Origin: Glandiceps talaboti
Lineage: Eukaryota > Hemichordata > Enteropneusta > Spengelidae
Length of the DNA: 64,000 nt
NCBI RefSeq assembly: GCF_964340395.1
Contig: NC_135557.1
Span: 5,565,216 to 5,629,215, forward strand
Direction: 5' to 3'
The translations under genes were made by a program, and so were the position numbers. Under the pieces are notes generated by a model that saw nothing but the letters and a program-made list of their open reading frames with translations, was not told where the DNA came from and did no database searches. Positions 1 through 12,165 of the stretch are shown piece by piece. Positions within the stretch are counted from its first letter, which is position 1. Every line of letters starts with the position of its first letter.

Positions 1-1430
1 TTAGTAACCCTACCCTAGTCATAAATACAGGACTACTATAGTAGTGATATTACTGGTAAATTAGTAACCCTACCCTAGTCATAAATACAGGACTACTATA
101 GTAGTGATATCACTGGTAATTAGTAACCCAACCCTAGTCATAAATACAGGACTACTACAATAGTGATATCACTGGTAAATTAGTAACCCTACCCTAGTCA
201 TAAATACAGTACTAATACAGCAGTGATATCACTGGTAAATTAGTAACCCTACCCTATAGTCATAAACACTGGACTACTACAGTAGTGATATCACTGGCAA
301 ATTAGTAACCCTACCCTAGTTATAAATACAGGACTACTATAGTAGTGATATCACTGGTAAATTAGTAATCCTACCCTGGTGATAAATACAGGACTACTAC
401 AGTAGTGATATCACTGGTAAATTAGTACCCCTACCCTAGTCATAAATACAGGACTACTACAGTAGTGATATCACTGGTAAATTAGTAACCCTACCCTGGT
501 GATAAATACAGGACTACTACAGTAGTGAAATCACTGATAAAATTAGTAATCCTACCCTAGTCATAAATACAGGACTACTACAGTAGTGATATCACTGGTA
601 AATTAGTAACCCAACCCTAGTCATAAACACAGGACTACTACAGTAGTGAAATCACTGATAAAATTAGTAATCCTACCCTGGTGATAAATACAGGACTACT
701 ACAGTAGTGATATCACTGGTAAATTAGTACCCCTACCCTAGTCATAAATACAGGACTACTACAGTAGTGATATCACTGGTAAATTAGTAACCCTACCCTG
801 GTGATAAATACAGGACTACTACAGTAGTGATATCACTGGTAAATTAGTAACCCTACCCTAGTCATAAATACAGGACTACTACAGTAGTGATATCACTGGT
901 AAATTAGTAACCCTACCCTAGTCATAAACACAGGACTACTACAGTAGTGATATCACTGGTAAATTAGTAACCCTACCCTGGTGATAAATACAGGACTACT
1001 ATAGTAGTGATATCACTGGTAAATTACTAACCATACCCTAGTCATAAACACAGGACTACTACTGTACAGTAGTGATATCACTGGTAAATTAGTAACCCTA
1101 CCCTTGTCATAAATACAGGACTATAGTGATATCACTGGTAAATTAGTAACCCTACCCTGGTGATAAATACAGGACTACTATAGTAGTGATATCACTGGTA
1201 AATTACTAACCATACCCTAGTCATAAACACAGGACTACTACAGTAGTGATATCACTGGTAAATTAGTAACCCTACCCTAGTCATAAATACAGGACTACTA
1301 CAGTAGTGATATCACTGGTAAATTAGTAACCCTACCCTAGTCATAAATACAGGACTACTACAGTAGTGATATCACTGGTAAATTAGTAATCCTACCCTAG
1401 TCATAAATGCAGGACTACTACAGTAGTGAT
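1..1430. repeat. 60-bp satellite array (about 24 copies), truncated by window start
   Basis: Head-to-tail copies of a 60-bp unit run from base 1 to about 1430, so the array continues to the left. Units differ by point changes and small indels (for example 1062-1070 and 1110-1130). Each unit holds two overlapping palindromes: a 14-bp one centred on ACTATAGT, often decayed to ACTACAGT, and the 12-bp AGTGATATCACT. There is no coding potential. The AACCCTACCCTA stretch in the unit only superficially resembles telomere repeat. Confidence 0.97.
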
Positions 1431-2149
1431 ATACTACACAGAGTTTAGGCAGTTATGTATTTTAGAATCACTCTAGGACTTGCATCAAAACACAAAACAC
1501 AATCATTGACCCCTCTATTCAAAATTTATCAAAAGGACGACACTTTTACTTTCTGTTTCAAAAATAGGGTGACCCCCTACTCTCCACTAATCCCTACCCA
1601 CCACCCCAGCTGATGACAAAGAATGGTCCCTAATCTTTATAGAGTCTCTATTACAACCATGATTTGTGCTGGGTGATTATACATTATGCAGAACACTCAG
1701 AAATAAAGTGCATTGTCGCAAACCCCGTCCTGTTTTACGGCACCGTTCAGAACGACGTGCTGTCCTACAGGCCGTGAGAGCAGTCATATATAATCTAGGT
1801 ATTTATACTCCTTGTGGCTCTGTACATCAACACTACAACCAATCAGATTGCCTCATGCATATCACTTGATATACAATGCCTTGGCAAGATACTACATACA
1901 CTGAAAACTAAACCCATTCACAACCTGTAGTTATCGAAGTGTTGTTTACCATACTCTTGATTGCCGAACTGAAACTTAGTTGAACGTTGAATAAGTATGA
2001 TCTTTTATATTACCACAGTGCTTAAGCTTTGACCGCACTTCAGAATGCCAAGAATGAATTCATGGCACCCGTACGTGCCCATTGTATCAGACCTTAATGT
2101 AAATTTTCAACAAATCTTTCCCTGTTCTTACTTTATAGTCTACTTTAAC
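1431..2149. other. Unique spacer; left part of a duplicated segment
   Basis: No gene recognised. Bases about 1490-1690 are closely similar to 12385-12575, including the shared CACAATCATTGACCC and TTTGTGCTGGGTGATTATAC stretches, and mark the left part of a segmental duplication. A CCAATCAG motif lies near 1838, but no promoter can be argued from it alone. The 67-codon plus-strand frame at 1666-1869 has no supporting features. Confidence 0.6.
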
Positions 2150-2254
2150 TCCAAAAAAAAAACTAGTATTACAGATGTACGGGTTTGTCATTCATTAAAA
2201 AGTCACCGTCGGCAACTTACCACCGCAATTTGCGTACATTATACTCACTACATT
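2150..2254 (+). repeat. Left arm of a 105-bp inverted repeat
   Basis: This arm is nearly identical to the reverse complement of 2774-2878. Both arms carry a run of A followed by a TATTACAGATGTACGGG motif. The spacer of about 520 bp contains a retrotransposon fragment, so the pair probably reflects two copies of one transposon segment in opposite orientation. Confidence 0.8.
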
Positions 2255-2335
2255 CACATGTTTTACTCTATTGTTATCTGTGATAATTGTTACGTCATTC
2301 ATAAATGTCGGCATGATGATTTAACTTACCGCCGT

Positions 2336-2560
2336 AATTCACATAATTTTCTGGAACATTCTTCTCCTCTTTTCAACCAGTTAACAATTCTCGACGTGTT
2401 TAAGTTACACAAGTATTTAGTAGGTGTTTGTGTTTACGACTTAATACACAATAATTTACCACACTCTATAACCGATTATTGCACGCTGTTTAATTATGAA
2501 TACAATACATGACAGAAGGCTCAGGGCAATTTATGTATTCCGCCAGTAAAGACAGAATAG
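2336..2560 (+). pseudogene. Decayed C-terminal fragment of a non-LTR retrotransposon reverse transcriptase
   Basis: Frame reads HSSPLFNQLTILDVFKLHKY and continues, then stops at a TGA (2511-2513) that probably replaced an Arg codon, since the same frame goes on with a QKAQGNLCIPPVKTE-type ending. The residues align well with the thumb region of the minus-strand element at 55365-56153 (SSPLFKKLGLLNIYKLHKLG). Only the last 70 or so codons remain, with no catalytic motifs. It is a dead fragment of the same or a related family as the 55-kb copy. The longer upstream frame to 2045 reads through the inverted-repeat arm and is not supported. Confidence 0.6.
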
Positions 2561-2773
2561 CCCACAATTTACAGTTTTAAACACTGGCTGATCATGATAA
2601 ACCGAGCCGAGTCACCATTTACTGTCACCAAAGTCTTACGAGAATGTACATTCTGAGTCTCAATATTTTTTCTACTTTTGACTCGTTTTCTATCTTGTTA
2701 CCTGTATATTTTGTATTGAACTGATAATAAATAAATCTTTTCCAGTAAAAAAATGACTTCGTGTTTGTGTTTA

Positions 2774-2878
2774 GTGAGTATAATGTACGCAAATTGCGGC
2801 GGTAAGTTGCCGACGGTGACTTTTTAATGAATGACAAACCCGTACATCTGTAATAATAGTTTTTTTTTTCGTTCGGGG
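2774..2878 (-). repeat. Right arm of the 105-bp inverted repeat
   Basis: Reverse-complement partner of 2150-2254 with very few differences. It ends in a poly-T run directly beside the G-rich minisatellite. Confidence 0.8.
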
Positions 2879-3015
2879 GCAGTAGTCCGGGGGGCAGTTG
2901 TCCTTCGGGGGCAGTTGTCCGGGGGGCAATTGTCCGGGGGGCAGTTGTCCTTCGGGGGCAGTTGTCCTTCGGGGGCAATTGTCCGGGGGCAGTTGTCCGG
3001 GGGGCAGTTGTCCTG
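2876..3015. repeat. G-rich minisatellite (15- and 19-bp units), possible G-quadruplex
   Basis: About nine copies of GGGGGCAGTTGTCC, separated either directly or by TTCG, give unit lengths of about 15 and 19 bp. The plus strand carries a regularly spaced series of G5-G6 runs in an otherwise AT-rich region. It is G4-capable by simple motif rules. The reading frames across it on both strands are repeat artefacts (QLPPG-type repeats). Confidence 0.95.
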
Positions 3016-3640
3016 TTACCAACTTTTACATGGGTGTTTTGAATCACCCGTTCACATTTACTCAGTGACATTTACTCAGTGCATGCACCTGTCAACATTT
3101 TTCTATTCACTATGATACGCTCAGAATATACCATTGCTTCAAGAGAATAGCCCTATAAACAGGCAAATTAGTCACACTGACATTCATTTAGAGTGACAGG
3201 TCAGGTATAAGTCTGAGTGTAAGTATAATTAGTCACTGATCAGATTAGATAAATGTGTAGAGCACGGTGAACATGCTTGCACTCTAGAACACATGATTCA
3301 TCGTTACATCATTTCTCCATATTGAATATTTACATGTATTACTAATTGAAAATAACCGTCCAGCTATCATAGGATGCCAGAGTTGTTCTTTCGTAATATT
3401 AAAGTGGACGACTTAACAGCTCTGCACTGTTTGTGAGAATGATAAACTATGGATATATAATTATACTGTGTAATCAAAATACTGTCAACTATAAATTGGG
3501 TAGAATGTTTGGCCACTTGATGAAAAATTGTAATTGGAAATGAAAACCAGTGCCAACTTAGAATTATTTAGGTTCTGTGTACGTTAGCTTGATAACAGTT
3601 GATCTACCATCATTATCAACATTACAGCTCTACAACTTAC
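3016..3640. other. Non-coding stretch, right part duplicated at 12.6 kb
   Basis: No gene seen. From about 3460 the sequence matches 12600 onward and leads into the duplicated exon. It would be intron sequence of the minus-strand gene if that model holds. Confidence 0.55.
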
Positions 3641-3751
3641 TTTCTTTTTTAACCTTTCCTTGGGCATCTATTTCAGGTTTGCCACCTTCGTCCTCTTCGT
3701 CCCTCTTCTGAGTCTCTGTTTCTCTTGCAGTGTCAGTTTCAACAGATTTCT
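3641..3751 (-). CDS. Predicted coding exon, charged linker (copy 1 of a duplicated exon)
   Basis: The 111-nt exon lies between an acceptor (TTTACAAATATTCAG, exon starts at 3751) and a consensus donor GTAAGT (3640-3635). It is phase 1 on both sides and encodes KSVETDTARETETQKRDEED, then EGGKPEIDAQGKVKKE: acidic and basic, low complexity, probably disordered. A copy with the same length, splice sites and frame lies at 12895-12785. The few differences are in-frame substitutions (RDEEDEG versus REEEDGS, DA versus DD), as expected for selected coding sequence. No domain is recognised. It may be a downstream exon of the 30-34 kb gene. Translation continues to an unseen exon further left. Confidence 0.6.
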
Positions 3752-4210
3752 CTGAATATTTGTAAATGAACATAAATAGTAGTAAAAAAGTACTGGGATT
3801 TCATTTGGAAATGTTCCATTTACAAAGGCCAGCAGTTTATGTGTTGAATAAACTGCTTGGCATAGATTCAGAAACTATTGATACTTATATCGTTAGTTCC
3901 AAGGTAAATAGTGACATAAGTGTGTATACTCAGTGTACATGTATACTCTCTAATTTTTATGACAGTCTGTCAATATTACTGCTACAAATGAGGCAGTTAA
4001 AGAACCTGTAATTTAGAAACCCATATCTGAACGTCTTGTGACGGACACGAAAACAAATTAGAGTCGTAATAATACCAAGGTATGTTGTATGTAACGTTAC
4101 AAGAAGGTATTCAATGACAAACTGAGCTACAAACATTAAACATAACATTGTGCAATAAATTTGAACTGACAAGTTCATAATTAGGGAGTGATCAGTTTGC
4201 TTGGTTTTGA

Positions 4211-4260
<50 letters not shown>

Positions 4261-4594
4261 TTTCGGGTCACTTCAATTTGGGAATCAAAGAAGGGGGTTC
4301 TCATCATGTTTACAAAGTGACGAGGGGGGGGGGGTCAACTTATTTTCAACAACTAAAATCATTAAGCCATGCTTCTGTACTTAAATTTCCATACATTTAT
4401 TATACAACGAATTATGTGCACACAATTAACCACAAACAATAAATACTAAATAGCTATAACTATACATTCAAATATATCATAAACTCTTATATTTGTCTCT
4501 TGATACATCCAATGCATATGACGTGGAGTCAAAACATTGCACCTTGAAGTTTGTTAGAAATGACTTCTCAAAAATGTTGTATGGCTTCCCTATA
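3752..4594. other. Intron-like sequence with single-copy progenitor of the 27-bp repeat
   Basis: Bases 3789-3813 contain one copy of the repeat unit that forms the huge array at 12950-22835. The flanks on both sides match the flanks of that array (3752-3788 with 12896-12945; 3814-3930 with 22830-22950). The stretch also holds (GTT)n at 4209-4260 and a G run at 4325-4334. No gene is seen. Confidence 0.7.
4209..4260. repeat. (GTT)n microsatellite
   Basis: An uninterrupted trinucleotide repeat of about 17 copies ending in poly-T. The poly-Val and poly-Asn frames across it are artefacts. Confidence 0.97.
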
Positions 4595-5755
4595 CTGTTT
4601 CATTTACTCTGTACACACCAGTCTGACACCTTGTGTTTCATTTTAAATCAGGGCTTGAATTTAATTTTTGGGCTTGGTAGTCAAATTTATCCAAGTGAAC
4701 TGTTTCAGCTACAATTCTCCATTGATTTCCATTGGTCTTATAGACTACCAAATAACAAAGTTGGTAGTCAAGATACAATGTTTGGTAGTCTATATGGCCT
4801 TGACTATATACTGCCAATTTCAAGCCCTGATTTACTGTGTACACACCAGACTGAGACCTTGTCTGACAACTGTTTCATTTACTCTGTTCACACCAGACAG
4901 ACACCTTGTATGACAACTGTTTCATTTACTCTGTACACACCAGACTGACACCTTGTGTGACAACTGTTTCATTTACTCTGTACACACCAGACTGACACCT
5001 TGTGTGGCAACTGTTTCATTTACTCTGTACACACGAGACTGACACCTTGTGTGACAACTGTTTCATTTACTCTGTACACACCAGACTGACACCTGGTGTG
5101 AAAACTGTTTCATTTACTGTGTACACACCAGACTGAGACCTTGTATGACAACTGTTTCATTTACTGTGTACACACCAGACTGAGACCTTGTGTGACAACT
5201 GTTTCATTTACTGTGTACACACCAGACTGACACCTTGTGTGACAACTGTTTCAATTACTCTGTACACACCAGACTGACACCTTGTGTGACAACTGTTTCA
5301 TTTACTCTGTACACACCAGACTGACACCTTGTGTGGCAACTGTTTCATTTACTCTGTACACACCAGACTGACACCTTGTGTGACAACTGTTTCATTTACT
5401 CTGTACACACCAGACTGACACCTTGTGTGACAACTGTTTCATTTACTCTGTACACACCAGACTGACACCTTGTGTGGCAACTGTTTCATTTACTCTGTAC
5501 ACACCAGACTGACACCTTGTGTGACAACTGTTTCATTTACTCTGTACACACCAGACTGACACCTGGTGTGAAAACTGTTTCATTTACTGTGTACACACCA
5601 GACTGAGACCTTGTATGACAACTGTTTCATTTACTGTGTACACACCAGACTGAGACCTTGTGTGACAACTGTTTCATTTACTGTGTACACACCAGACTGA
5701 CACCTTGTGTGACAACTGTTTCATTTACTCTGTACACACCAGACTGACACCTTGT
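4595..5755. repeat. 47-bp minisatellite with 470-bp higher-order period
   Basis: About 21 copies of a 47-bp unit with core GTACACACCAGACTGACACC. The array is split after its first copy by a 181-bp transposon. Variant units recur in order: the ACCTGGTGTG variant occurs at 5091 and again at 5561, followed both times by the same series of variants. The array was therefore extended by copying a block of ten units (470 bp). It lies in the predicted intron between the exons at 6048 and 3751. Confidence 0.95.
4649..4829. mobile_element. 181-bp MITE inserted in the 47-bp minisatellite
   Basis: The element begins CAGGGCTTGAA and ends TTCAAGCCCTG, a perfect 11-bp terminal inverted repeat extendable to AATT. 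It interrupts the minisatellite unit. GGTAGTC and its complement recur several times inside (4676, 4743, 4762, 4784). No coding capacity. The CAGGG terminus is hAT-like, but the flanks (TTTTAAAT and ATTTACTG) do not give a clean 8-bp target duplication, so the superfamily is open. Confidence 0.75.
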
Positions 5756-6047
5756 CAAAGCATAGACAATCTCCCATCCATTGTTTATGGTCAAAGGTGA
5801 CAAAAATAAGAATACCTCAGGCTATTAAAAAGAAATAAATTTATATGACCCAAGTACCTTAATGGTTACCATGGTAAGCAACAATAGTACTTCTGTCATG
5901 GTATGTTTTAAACGGGTCACTGACATGTTACTTTTCTGTCAATTTAACAAAATCCAAACAACACACTACACACCAATCACAGTTATAAGTTTCGTGTGGT
6001 ATATTATTTTTTATCAACTATTACTTGTTGTCAAAGTTTATACTTAC
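5756..6047. other. Intron-like spacer
   Basis: AT-rich sequence between the 47-bp minisatellite and the exon at 6048. No conserved feature is seen apart from the splice donor at its right edge. Confidence 0.5.
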
Positions 6048-6119
6048 TTTTATCATCAGTGGGCTTACGTGTGCTTCCAGTCAGCTTTCTGAACTGTCGA
6101 ACCAATCTCTTTCTAAAAC
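6048..6119 (-). CDS. Predicted coding exon, basic peptide (phase 1-1)
   Basis: The 72-nt exon is bounded by a strong acceptor (TTTTCTTTTTCAAAG, exon starts at 6119) and a consensus donor GTAAGT (6047-6042). In phase 1 it encodes FRKRLVRQFRKLTGSTRKPT followed by DDK: very basic, with an amphipathic-helix look in the first half. Entry and exit phases match the neighbouring predicted exons at 12895-12785 and 3751-3641, so all three join without a stop. No domain is recognised. It is too short to be conclusive, but splice sites and frame agree. Confidence 0.5.
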
Positions 6120-6195
6120 CTTTGAAAAAGAAAACATACAGTTACTTCATTTATATTACAATGTAACTCGCGTCTTTAAAATTGTTTTTTTTTTT

Positions 6196-9100
6196 TTGTG
6201 TGTGTGTGAATATATATTAAATTATAACTGTATGTGAATATATATTAAATTATAACTGTATGTGAATATATATTAAATTATAACTGTATGTGAATATATA
6301 TTAAATTATAACTGTGTGTAAATATATATTACATTATAACTGTGTGTAAATATATATTACATTATAACTGTGTGAATATATATATTACATTATAACTGTG
6401 TGTGAATATATATTACATTATAACTGTATGTGAATATATATTAAATTATAACTGTATGTGAATATATATTAAATTATAACTGTGTGTAAATATATATTAC
6501 ATTATAACTGTGTGTAAATATATATTACATTATAACTGTGTGTGAATATATATTACATTATAACTGTATGTGAATATATATTACATTTTAACTGTGTGAA
6601 TATATAGTACATTATAACTGTATGTGAATATATATTACATTATAACTGTATGTGAATATATATTACATTATAACTGTGTAAATATATATTATATTATAAC
6701 TGTGTGAATATATATTACATTATAACTGTATGTGAATATATATTACATTATAACTGTATGTGAATATATATTACATTATAACTGTGTAAATATATATTAC
6801 ATTATAACTGTGTGAATATATATTACATTATAACTGTGTAAATATATATTATATTATAACTGTGTGAATATATATTACATTATAACTGTATGTGAATATA
6901 TATTACATTATAACTGTGTAAATATATATTACATTATAACTGTGTGAATATATATTACATTATAACTGTGTAAATATATATTACATTATAACTGTATGTG
7001 AATATATATTACATTATAACTGTGTGAATATATATTACATTATAACTGTGTAAATATATATTACATTATAACTGTGTGAATATGTATTACATTATAACTG
7101 TGTAAATATATATTACATTATAACTGTGTGTGAATATATATTACATTATAACTGTGAATATATATTATATTACAATTGTGCGGTGAATATATATTACATT
7201 TTAACTGTGAATATATATTACATTATAACTGTGTGTGAATATATATTACATTATAACTGTGAATATATATTATATTACAATTGTGTGAATATATATTACA
7301 TTATAACTGTGTGAATATATATTACATTATAACTGAATATATATTACATGATAACTGTGTGGTGAATATATATTACATTATAACTGTGAATATATATTAC
7401 ATTATAACTGTGAATATATATTGCATTATAACTGTGAATATATATTACATTATAACTGTGTAAATATATATTACATTATAACTGTGAATATATATTACAT
7501 GATAACTGTGTGAATATATATTACATTATAACTGTGAATATATATTACATTTTAACTGTGTGAATATATATTACATTATAACTGTGTGAATATATATTAC
7601 ATTATAACTGTGTGAATATATATTACATTATAACTGTGTGTGAATATAGATTACATTATAACTGTGTGTGAATATATATTACATTATAACTGTGTGGTGA
7701 ATATATATTACATTATAACTGTGTGTGAATATATATTACATTATAACTGTGTGTGAATATATATTACATTATAACTGTGTGTGAATATATATTACATTAT
7801 AACTGTGTGTGAATATATATTACATTATAACTGTGTGTGAATATATATTACATTATAACTGTGTGTGAATATATATTACATTATAACTGTGTGTGAATAT
7901 ATATTACATTATAACTGTGTGTGAATATATATTACATTATAACTGTGTGTGAATATATATTACATTATAACTGTGTAAACATATATTACATTATAACTGT
8001 GTGTGAATATATATTACATTATAACTGTGTGAATATATATTACATTATAACTGTGTGAATATATATTACATTATAACTGTATGAATATATATTACATTAT
8101 AACTGTGTGAATATATATTACATTATAACTGTGTGAATATATATTACATTATAACTGTATGAATATATATTACATTTTAACTGTGTGAATATATATTACA
8201 TTTTAACTGTGTGTGAATATATATTACATTATAACTGTGTGAATATATATTACATTTTAACTGTGTGTGAATATATATTACATTATAACTGTGTGAATAT
8301 ATATTACATTATAACTGTGTGTGAATATATATTACATTATAACTGTGTGTGAATATATATTACATTATAACTGTGTGTGAATATATATTACATTATAACT
8401 GTGTGGTGAATATATATTACATTATAACTGTGTGTGAATATATATTACATTATAACTGTGTAAATATATATTACTTTATAACTGTGTGAATATATATTAC
8501 ATTATAACTGTGTGAATATATATTACTTTATAACTGTGTGAATATATATTACATTATAACTGTGTGAATATGTATTACATTATAACTGTGTAAATATATA
8601 TTACTTTATAACTGTGTGAATATATATTATATTATAACTGTGTGAATATATATTACATTATAACTGTGTGGTGAATATATATTACATTATAACTGTGAAT
8701 ATATATTACATTATAACTGTGTGAATATATATTACATTATAACTGTGTGTAAATATATATTACATTATAACTGAATATATATTACATTATAACTGAATAT
8801 ATATTACATTATAACTGTGTGAATATATATTACATTATAACTGTGTGAATATATATTACATGATAACTGTGTGAATATATATTACATTATAACTGTGTGA
8901 ATATATATTACATTATAACTGTGTGAATATATATTACATTTTAACTGTGTGAATATATATTACATTATAACTGTGTGAATATATAATACATTATAACTGT
9001 GTGAATATATATTACATTTTAACTGTGTGAATATATATTACATTATAACTGTGTGAATATATAATACATTATAACTGTGTGAATATATATTACATTTTAA

Positions 9101-12100
9101 CTGTGTGAATATATATTACATTATAACTGTGTGAATATATAATACATTATAACTGTGTGAATATATATTACATTTTAACTGTGTGAATATATATTACATT
9201 ATAACTGTGTGAATATATATTACATTATAACTGTGTGAATATATATTACATTATAACTGTGTGAATATATATTACATTTTAACTGTGTGAATATATATTA
9301 CATTATAACTGTGTGAATATATATTACATTTTAACTGTGTGTGAATATATATTACATTATAACTGTGTGGTGAATATATATTACATTATAACTGTGTGAA
9401 TATATATTACATTATAACTGTGTGTGAATATATATTACATTATAACTGTGTGTGAATATATATTACATTATAACTGTGTGTGAATATATATTACATTATA
9501 ACTGTGTGTGAATATATATTACATTATAACTGTGTGTGAATATATATTACATTATAACTGTGTAAATATATATTACTTTATAACTGTGTGAATATATATT
9601 ACATTATAACTGTGTGAATATATATTACATTATAACTGTGTGAATATGTATTACATTATAACTGTGTGGTGAATATATATTACATTTTAACTGTGTGTAA
9701 ATATATATTACATTATAACTGTGTGAATATATATTACATTATAACTGTATGAATATATATTACATTTTAACTGTGTGAATATATATTACATTTTAACTGT
9801 GTGTGAATATATATTACATTATAACTGTGTGAATATATATTACATTATAACTGTGTGAATATATATTACATTTTAACTGTGTGAATATATATTACATTAT
9901 AACTGTGTGTGAATATATATTACATTATAACTGTGTGTGAATATATATTACATTATAACTGTGTGTGAATATATATTACATTATAACTGTGTGGTGAATA
10001 TATATTACATTATAACTGTGTGTGAATATATATTACATTATAACTGTGTAAATATATATTACTTTATAACTGTGTGAATATATATTACATTATAACTGTG
10101 TGAATATATATTACATTATAAATGTGTGAATATATATTACATTATAACTGTGTGAATATGTATTACATTATAACTGTGTAAATATATATTACTTTATAAC
10201 TGTGTGAATATATATTATATTATAACTGTGTGAATATATATTACATTATAACTGTGTGGTGAATATATATTACATTATAACTGAATATATATTACATTAT
10301 AACTGTGTGAATATATATTACATTATAACTGTGTGTAAATATATATTACATTATAGCTGAATATATATTACATTATAACTGAATATATATTACATTATAA
10401 CTGTGTGAATATATATTACATGATAACTGTGTGAATATATATTACATGATAACTGTGTGAATATATATTACATTATAACTGTGTGAATATATATTACGTT
10501 ATAACTGTGTGAATATATATTACATTATAACTGTGTGAATATATATTACATTATAACTGTGTGAATATATATTACATTTTAACTGTGTGAATATATATTA
10601 CATTATAACTGTGTGAATATATAATACATTATAACTGTGTGAATATATATTACATTTTAACTGTGTGAATATATATTACATTATAACTGTGTGAATATAT
10701 ATTACGTTATAACTGTGTGAATATATATTACATTTTAACTGTGTGAATATATATTACATTATAACTGTGTGAATATATATTACATTTTAACTGTGTGAAT
10801 ATATATTACATTATAACTGTGAATATATAATACATTATAACTGTGTGAATATATATTACATTTTAACTGTGTGAATATATATTACATTATAACTGTGTGA
10901 ATATATATTACATTATAACTGTGTGAATATATATTACATTATAACTGTGTGAATATATATTACATTTTAACTGTGTGAATATATATTACATTATAACTGT
11001 GTGAATATATATTACATTTTAACTGTGTGAATATATATTACATTTTAACTGTGTGAATATATATTACGTTATAACTGTGTGAATATATATTACATTATAA
11101 CTGTGTGAATATATATTACATTATAACTGTGTGAATATATATTACATTTTAACTGTGTGAATATATATTACATTATAACTGTGTGAATATATATTACATT
11201 ATAACTGTGTGAATATATATTACATGATAACTGTATGAATATATATTACATTATAACTGTATGAATATATATTACATTTTAACTGTGTGTAAATATATAT
11301 TACATTATAACTGTGTGAATATATATTACATTTTAACTGTGTGAATATATATATTACATTATAACTGTGTGAATATATATTACATTATAACTGTGTGAAT
11401 ATATATTACATTATAACTGTGTGTAAATATATATTACATTATAACTGTGTGAATATATATTACATTATAACTGTGTGAATATATATTACATTTTAACTGT
11501 GTGAATATATATTATATTATAACTGTGTGAATATATATTACATTATAACTGTGTGAATATATATTATATTATAACTGTGTGAATATATATTACATTATAA
11601 CTGTGTGAATATATATTACATTATAACTGTGTGAATATATATTATATTATAACTGTGTGAATATATATTACGTTATAACTGTGTGAATATATATTACATT
11701 TTAACTGTGTGAATATATATTACATTATAACTGTGTAAATATATATTACATTATAACTGTGTGAATATATATTACATTATAATTGTGTGAATATATATTA
11801 CATTATAATTGTGTAAATATATATTACATTATAACTGTGTGAATATATATTACATTATAACTGTGTGAATATATATTACATTATAACTGTGTGAATATAT
11901 ATTACATTATAATTGTGTGAATATATATTACATTTTAATTGTGTAAATATATATTACATTATAACTGTGTGAATATATATTACATTATAACTGTGTGAAT
12001 ATATATTACATTATAATTGTGTGAATATATATTACATTTTAATTGTGTAAATATATATTACATTATAACTGTGTGAATATATATTACATTATAACTGTGT

Positions 12101-12165
12101 GAATATATATTACATTATAATTGTGTGAATATATATTACATTATAATTGTGTGTGAATATATATT
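6196..12165. repeat. 26-bp AT-rich minisatellite, about 6 kb
   Basis: Roughly 230 units of about 26 bp (range about 20-28), core GAATATATATTACATTATAA followed by CTGTGT. Length variants come from the number of GT steps (GTGTGAA, GTGTGTGAA, GTGTGGTGAA). Every unit carries TAACTG, a Myb-type site, and a long A/T tract that should melt easily. Larger blocks repeat inside: the order of variants after GTGTGGTGAA near 8401 recurs near 9990. The short frames at 7126-7463 are repeat artefacts. It would fill the predicted intron between the exons at 12785 and 6119. Confidence 0.97.

Noticed and set aside
1-1430. Telomere or subtelomeric telomere-repeat array
   Set aside because: AACCCTACCCTA occurs only once per 60-bp unit and is not a TTAGGG-type tandem.
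2045-2335. N-terminal half of the 155-codon plus frame
   Set aside because: It runs through one arm of an inverted repeat and has no similarity to the RT-like C-terminal part.
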